A stretch of DNA of 6,336 bases from assembly GCA_029931905.1 (NCBI GenBank), contig JAOZRH010000011.1, positions 1 through 6,336 of the forward strand, read 5' to 3'. Numbering within the stretch: position 1 is the first letter of the stretch; each line of letters begins with the position of its first letter. Under the pieces are notes generated by a model. It was not told the origin of the DNA, ran no database searches, and worked only from the letters and a program-made list of their open reading frames with translations. This document shows, piece by piece, positions 1 through 3,876 of the stretch. Both the position numbers and the translations under genes were made by a program. Source of the stretch: Fidelibacterota bacterium. Its GTDB lineage: Bacteria; Fidelibacterota; Fidelibacteria; Fidelibacterales; Fidelibacteraceae.

Positions 1-2
1 GA

Positions 3-632
3 TTAGGCCCTCCGGGATCAGGAAAAGGAACACAATCGGATATTATCAAAGAAAAAATGAATTTAAAGAAATTATCCACTGGTGATTTATTAAGAAATGA
101 AATGAAAAAACAGAGTTCTGTTGGTTTAGAAGCCAAAAAATTCATTGAAAAAGGGGAATTGGTTCCAGATTCTGTAATGATAAATATTTTAGAAATATAT
201 ATTGATAAATTCGAAAGTGAAGGTGTTGGATATATTTTAGATGGATTTCCAAGAACAAAACCGCAAGCCGAAGCATTAATGAAAATGTTAGAAGAAAAAA
301 ATGCACCATTATCATCTGCGATTTTAGTTGATGTGGCAGAAGAAGAAGTTATTAGAAGATTGGGTAGTAGATGGACTTGTAAAGAATGTCAAGGCATATT
401 CAGCTTTCCAGATGGAAAACCTTCAGAAGCAAAATGTTCAAAATGTGGTGGTGAATTATATCAAAGAAGTGATGACAAAAAAGAAACAATTGTAAATCGT
501 TTAAAAGTATATAAAAAAAATACCGAACCTTTGATTGAATATTTTATTAAAAAGAAATTGTTAATTACAGTTTCTGGTGAGGGTAAAGTTGATGATATTG
601 CTGACGAAATAATTAAATTATTAGAAAAATAA
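3..632 (+). CDS. adk: Adenylate kinase, zinc-LID type (5' end cut off by window)
   Basis: Cytoplasmic enzyme that interconverts ATP + AMP and 2 ADP. The reading frame is already open at base 3, and the codons before the first ATG (57) encode the P-loop GPPGSGKGTQ, so the true start lies upstream of the window. About 209 residues are visible and probably only about five are missing. Seen in order: P-loop (6-35), the AMP-binding LSTGDLLR, the DGFPRT motif near 240-257, then the LID with C-x2-C-x15-C-x2-C (cysteines at 378, 387, 435, 444), followed by QRSDD and the RLKVY/TEPLIEYF core. Four cysteines indicate the structural zinc-binding long form known from Gram-positive and several other bacteria, not the short form. 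The codon just before the P-loop leucine ends in 'ga', so it would be Arg or Gly, slightly unusual for the hydrophobic beta strand there. metG follows after 18 bases, probably co-transcribed. Confidence 0.96.
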   Translation, partial: LGPPGSGKGTQSDIIKEKMNLKKLSTGDLLRNEMKKQSSVGLEAKKFIEKGELVPDSVMINILEIYIDKFESEGVGYILDGFPRTKPQAEALMKMLEEKNAPLSSAILVDVAEEEVIRRLGSRWTCKECQGIFSFPDGKPSEAKCSKCGGELYQRSDDKKETIVNRLKVYKKNTEPLIEYFIKKKLLITVSGEGKVDDIADEIIKLLEK

Positions 633-650
633 ACAGGTAATTAAAGCAAA

Positions 651-2174
651 ATGAAAAATAAATTTTATGTTACAACACCCTTGTATTATGTAAATGCGGA
701 ACCACATATTGGAAGTCTTTATACAACTATTCTTGCAGATGTATTAGCGAGTTATCATCGAATGAAGGAGGAAGATGTATATTTTCTTACTGGCACTGAT
801 GAACATGGACAAAAAGTTCAAGAAGCATCGGAAAAAAACGGGATTTCTCCACAAGAACATTGTGATAAGTATTCAGAACAATTTCGTGAAATATGGAAAG
901 AAATTGATTTACACAATGATGATTTTATTCGAACTACAGAAGAGCGTCACGAAAAAGTTGTAAAGAAAATACTTACAGATTTGTTTGAAAAGGGTGAAAT
1001 ATATAAAGATAAATATGAAGGATGGTATAGTGTTGCAGAAGAGTTATTTATTACTCAGAAAGAATATGAAGAAGGTAATTATCGTGAAGTAAAAAGAATA
1101 AGTGAAACAAATTATTACTTTAAAATGAGTAAATATCAGGATAAACTTATTCAGCATATTGAGGAAAATAAAAATTTTATTCAACCTGAAAATCGTCGTA
1201 ATGAAGTGCTTGGATTTTTGAAGCAACCACTGAGAGATTTATGTATTTCTCGTCCAAAAACTAGACTTTCTTGGGGTATTGAGTTACCATTTGACAAAGA
1301 TTTTGTAACTTATGTTTGGTTTGATGCTTTGATAAATTATATAAGTGCAATAAAATATTCTGTTGATGATGAATATTTTAATCGTTATTGGCCAGCAGTT
1401 CATCTTATTGGAAAAGATATTTTAACAACACATTGTGTCTATTGGCCAACGATGTTAATGGCATGTGATATTGAACTTCCAAAAACGATTTTTGCACATG
1501 GTTGGTGGATGAGCGAAGGTAAAAAAATGAGTAAATCATTAGGAAATTTTATTGATCTTGACACAATTAGGGAATATTTTGGAAATGTTGGTGATAATGC
1601 TTTTAAATATTTTTTATTGAAGAATGGACCGTTATTTAGTGATTCTGATTTTTCGAAAAAGAGATTTTATCAAGTATATAATTCTGATCTTGCAAACGAT
1701 CTTGGAAATTTAGTTAACAGAATTTTTAAACTTATACATAAAAATTATGATAGTAAAATTCCAAAATTAAATAAATTGACAGAAAGTGAAGAGTTGTTAA
1801 AAAGTAATTCAGAAATTTTAACCGAAGAAGTATTTTCATTATTGGAAAATTTTCGTGTAGATGAAATATTGAATAAAATAATAAAATATGTCAGTTCAAT
1901 AAATAAATATTTAGAAGAAAAAGAACCATGGAAAACTGTAAAGGTAGATTTAGAAAGTACAGGTACAGTTTTATATTCTGCATTGGCTAGTTTGAGGGTT
2001 GCAACAGGATTGCTTTATCCTGTAATGCCTTCAAAAATGAATGATTTCTTTAATGTTTTGAATAATGGCGATAAATCCGAGACAATACTCAAATGGTCTG
2101 GACTTGTGGAAGGAAATGAAATTGCTAAAATAAAAGCATTATTTCCAAGATTTGATATGAATAAAATTTTATAG
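651..2174 (+). CDS. metG: Methionine--tRNA ligase (MetRS), short zinc-less form
   Basis: Class I aminoacyl-tRNA synthetase that charges tRNA-Met (initiator and elongator) in the cytoplasm. The N-terminal TTPLYYVNAEPHIGSLYTT carries the HIGH-type signature (HIGS, residues 19-22), and GKKMSKSLGNF carries KMSKS (residues 292-296). Between them are the connective-peptide landmarks YEGWYS, RPKTRLSWGI and YVWFDALINY. The usual zinc-knuckle CxxC pairs are absent: the region after YEGWYS reads VAEELFITQ. This matches the zinc-independent MetRS class. After KMSKS come the anticodon-binding helical domain signatures SDLANDLGNLVNR and KEPWKTVK. At 507 residues it ends without the C-terminal Trbp111/EMAP-type tRNA-binding domain found in many longer MetRS, which is a common natural form. 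The ATG is 18 bases after the adk stop. Only a weak AGGT (635-638) precedes it, about 12 bases away, so translation may depend on coupling to adk. Confidence 0.97.
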   Translation: MKNKFYVTTPLYYVNAEPHIGSLYTTILADVLASYHRMKEEDVYFLTGTDEHGQKVQEASEKNGISPQEHCDKYSEQFREIWKEIDLHNDDFIRTTEERHEKVVKKILTDLFEKGEIYKDKYEGWYSVAEELFITQKEYEEGNYREVKRISETNYYFKMSKYQDKLIQHIEENKNFIQPENRRNEVLGFLKQPLRDLCISRPKTRLSWGIELPFDKDFVTYVWFDALINYISAIKYSVDDEYFNRYWPAVHLIGKDILTTHCVYWPTMLMACDIELPKTIFAHGWWMSEGKKMSKSLGNFIDLDTIREYFGNVGDNAFKYFLLKNGPLFSDSDFSKKRFYQVYNSDLANDLGNLVNRIFKLIHKNYDSKIPKLNKLTESEELLKSNSEILTEEVFSLLENFRVDEILNKIIKYVSSINKYLEEKEPWKTVKVDLESTGTVLYSALASLRVATGLLYPVMPSKMNDFFNVLNNGDKSETILKWSGLVEGNEIAKIKALFPRFDMNKIL

Positions 2175-2181
2175 GTATTTT

Positions 2182-2934
2182 ATGTTTATTGATACACATG
2201 CACATCTGAATTTGGAACCGTTTATTGAAAATGTTGTCCCATTTTTAGAGAGAGCAAAAAAGAATAAAGTTTGTAAAATTATTGTTCCATCTATTGATGT
2301 TATTTCATCTGAAAAATCAATAGAATTGTCAGAAGAATACAATGAAATTTATTCGGCCGTTGGGATTCATCCTAATTATTCAGAAAAGGCAGAAAAAAAA
2401 TATTTAGAAAAAATAGAACATTATTCCAAAAATGAAAATGTTATTGCGATAGGCGAAATAGGTTTAGATTATTACAGAGATTATTCAGGAAAAGAGAGCC
2501 AAAAGCGAATATTTCAAGAACAATTAGAATTTGCAAAATCTTTAGAATTACCAATAATAATTCATAATCGTGATGCCGATAGCGATGTGTTGGAGATAAT
2601 GGAAAAAGTGGACTATTTTAATGGTCAAATGCATTGTTTTTCAAGTGATTTGAAGTTTGCTGAAAATATTATTGAGAAGGGGATGTTAGTTTCATTTACC
2701 GGAGTTGTAACTTTTAGTAAAAAAGCTCGTGAAGTTGTTTCTAATTTACCATTGGATAAGTTGATGATTGAGACAGATTCTCCATTTATGGCACCTATTC
2801 CTTTCAGAGGTAAAACTTGTGAACCTAGTTTTGTTATTGAAATTGCTAAAAAATATTCTGAAATATTTGGAGTTAAACTCGAGGTAGTTGAAAAGGTAAC
2901 GACAAAAAATGCAGAAGAATTGTTTAAGATTTGA
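2182..2934 (+). CDS. tatD: TatD-family metal-dependent deoxyribonuclease
   Basis: Member of the TatD/YcfH amidohydrolase-fold family, soluble metal-dependent hydrolases. Characterised members are 3'-5' DNA exonucleases or D-aminoacyl-tRNA deacylase-like enzymes, so the exact substrate here is inferred. All expected metal ligands are visible: HxH in FIDTHAHL (His6, His8), Glu92 in AIGEIGLDYY, His128 in IIHNRDAD, His151 in MHCFSSD and Asp199 in IETDSPFMAP. GIHPN and the C-terminal EPSFV…NAEELF segments also fit, and 250 residues is a normal family length. The ATG lies 7 bases after the metG stop. An AGGT (2173-2176) overlapping that stop is the only possible Shine-Dalgarno, again suggesting coupling. 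Position between metG and rsmA matches a gene order familiar from many bacteria, although the RNase M5 gene (rnmV) that often sits here in Firmicutes is absent. The paralogue name (tatD, ycfH or yabD) cannot be settled from sequence alone. Confidence 0.93.
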   Translation: MFIDTHAHLNLEPFIENVVPFLERAKKNKVCKIIVPSIDVISSEKSIELSEEYNEIYSAVGIHPNYSEKAEKKYLEKIEHYSKNENVIAIGEIGLDYYRDYSGKESQKRIFQEQLEFAKSLELPIIIHNRDADSDVLEIMEKVDYFNGQMHCFSSDLKFAENIIEKGMLVSFTGVVTFSKKAREVVSNLPLDKLMIETDSPFMAPIPFRGKTCEPSFVIEIAKKYSEIFGVKLEVVEKVTTKNAEELFKI

Positions 2935-2959
2935 GAATTTTGTACAAAAATAATATTAA
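2931..2959 (+). promoter_or_regulatory. Possible sigma70-type promoter ahead of rsmA
   Basis: TTGAGA (2931-2936, 5 of 6 to the -35 consensus) and TATTAA (2954-2959, 4 of 6 to the -10) are separated by 17 bases. Transcription would start near 2966, about 20 bases before the rsmA TTG. The -35 overlaps the last codons of tatD. In such AT-rich DNA a match of this quality can occur by chance, and rsmA may simply be in the upstream operon. Confidence 0.22.
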
Positions 2960-2972
2960 AACAGATTCGTAA

Positions 2973-2977
2973 AAGGA
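2973..2977 (+). promoter_or_regulatory. Shine-Dalgarno of rsmA (decides TTG start)
   Basis: AAGGA ends 8 bases before TTG 2986. No ATG or GTG lies in frame between here and the conserved KKSLGQNFL motif, so this site fixes the TTG as the start codon. Confidence 0.7.
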
Positions 2978-2985
2978 ATAAAGTA

Positions 2986-3756
2986 TTGAATCCTAATGAA
3001 CATATTGCGAAAAAATCGCTTGGGCAAAATTTCCTTATTGATAAAAATATTATTTTAAAAATAATAAAGTATATTGATCCAAAAATGGATGAAACAATTG
3101 TTGAAATTGGTCCAGGACTTGGTGCTTTAACAAATTACTTGGCAGAATCTGTTAATAATTTGCTATTAATTGAATATGATACCGAATTGGCAAAATTATT
3201 AAAAAACAAATACTTAGAAAGCGAAAATGTAAGTGTAATTGAAGGCGATATTTTAAAAGTTGATTGGGAACAATTTTTACCAATTGATAAAATGATTGGT
3301 AATTTACCATATAATATTTCCAGTCAAATTATTATTAAAATGTTTCAATATAGGGAAAGAATAAAATCATCATTAATTACAATTCAGAAGGAATTTGCAG
3401 AAAGATTAGTTGCAAAACCAAGATCAAAAAAGTATGGAATTTTGTCTGTTTATAGCAAACTTTATTGTGATGCAAAATTATTGTATAAGATTCCAAATCA
3501 AGTTTTTAGACCAATTCCAAAGGTAGAATCTGCAGTTGTTGAGTTAAAATTCCATAAAAAACTAAAATATAAAATAGATAATTTAGATTTTTTTCATAAG
3601 ATTATTCGTACTGCATTCAATCAACGAAGAAAGCAATTAAAAAATAGTTTAGGTGTTTTTTATAAGGAAGAATATAAAGATAAATTTGATTGGAAATTGA
3701 GGGCAGAAGCGATTGATTTAGATGGATATTATGAACTGTATAAATTGTTTAGTTAA
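2986..3756 (+). CDS. rsmA: 16S rRNA (adenine(1518)-N6/adenine(1519)-N6)-dimethyltransferase
   Basis: RsmA/KsgA dimethylates two adjacent adenosines in the 3'-terminal helix of 16S rRNA using S-adenosylmethionine, a late small-subunit assembly step. The 256-residue product is within the usual range. Visible motifs: KKSLGQNFLID at the N-terminus; the SAM-binding VEIGPGLGALT (Gly42-Pro-Gly-Leu-Gly46); the acidic ribose-binding LIEYD; EGDIL; the catalytic NLPYNIS (Asn106-Pro108-Tyr109); QKEFAERLVAKP; and the C-terminal FRPIPKVESAVV and RTAFNQRRKQLKNSL segments typical of the family. Start is TTG at 2986, backed by AAGGA at 2973-2977. Upstream gap to tatD is 51 bases and downstream gap to cmk is 120 bases, so this is probably the last gene of the adk–metG–tatD–rsmA run. 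No clear terminator follows. Confidence 0.97.
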   Translation: MNPNEHIAKKSLGQNFLIDKNIILKIIKYIDPKMDETIVEIGPGLGALTNYLAESVNNLLLIEYDTELAKLLKNKYLESENVSVIEGDILKVDWEQFLPIDKMIGNLPYNISSQIIIKMFQYRERIKSSLITIQKEFAERLVAKPRSKKYGILSVYSKLYCDAKLLYKIPNQVFRPIPKVESAVVELKFHKKLKYKIDNLDFFHKIIRTAFNQRRKQLKNSLGVFYKEEYKDKFDWKLRAEAIDLDGYYELYKLFS

Positions 3757-3816
3757 GTAATTAAAAATAAACAAAATATATTTTAATGTTAAATAATACA
3801 AATAATGAATAAATAT

Positions 3817-3845
3817 TTGTAATTAATAGAAATATTGTATATATT
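3817..3845 (+). promoter_or_regulatory. Candidate promoter for cmk/rpsA
   Basis: TTGTAA (3817-3822, 4 of 6 to the sigma70 -35) and TATATT (3840-3845, 5 of 6 to the -10) have an ideal 17-base spacer. Start would be near 3852, giving a leader of about 25 bases with the Shine-Dalgarno at 3867-3870. Its location in the only long gap supports it. The AT-rich background weakens it. Confidence 0.35.
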
Positions 3846-3865
3846 AATCAGCTTTGAGAAAAAGA

Positions 3866-3870
3866 AGAGG
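3866..3870 (+). promoter_or_regulatory. Shine-Dalgarno of cmk (decides TTG start)
   Basis: AGAGG, 6 bases before TTG 3877. It selects the TTG that begins directly with the conserved IIAIDGPSGSGKS segment. The frame remains open upstream, but no better start is placed behind a ribosome-binding site. Confidence 0.7.
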
Positions 3871-3876
3871 AAATAT

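Larger units (their letters stand above)
3757..3876. other. AT-rich intergenic gap between rsmA and cmk/rpsA
   Basis: The 120 bases are almost entirely A/T. They hold a perfect 12-base AT palindrome (3773-3784, AAAATATATTTT), a candidate promoter (3817-3845) and the Shine-Dalgarno for the next gene. There is no GC-rich hairpin with a following T-run, so I see no intrinsic terminator, and no small gene or RNA that I can recognise. It is the longest non-coding stretch in the window and marks a likely transcription-unit boundary. Confidence 0.6.

Noticed and set aside
775..963. + strand frame overlapping metG in another phase
   Set aside because: Nested inside the MetRS catalytic domain. No motif, and composition typical of an out-of-frame reading of AT-rich DNA.
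1044..1226. Open frame on the - strand within metG, rich in Phe/Ile
   Set aside because: Lies wholly opposite the well-supported metG. The composition is the reverse complement of AT-rich Glu/Lys codons, and it has no recognisable motif.
3773..3784. Perfect palindrome AAAATATATTTT after rsmA, considered as terminator or operator
   Set aside because: Only A-T pairs and no T-run after a GC stem. Such palindromes are expected by chance in DNA this AT-rich.
3757..3876. Possible riboswitch, small RNA or tRNA in the gap
   Set aside because: Too short and too A/T-rich, with no conserved stem-loops or tRNA-like arms visible.
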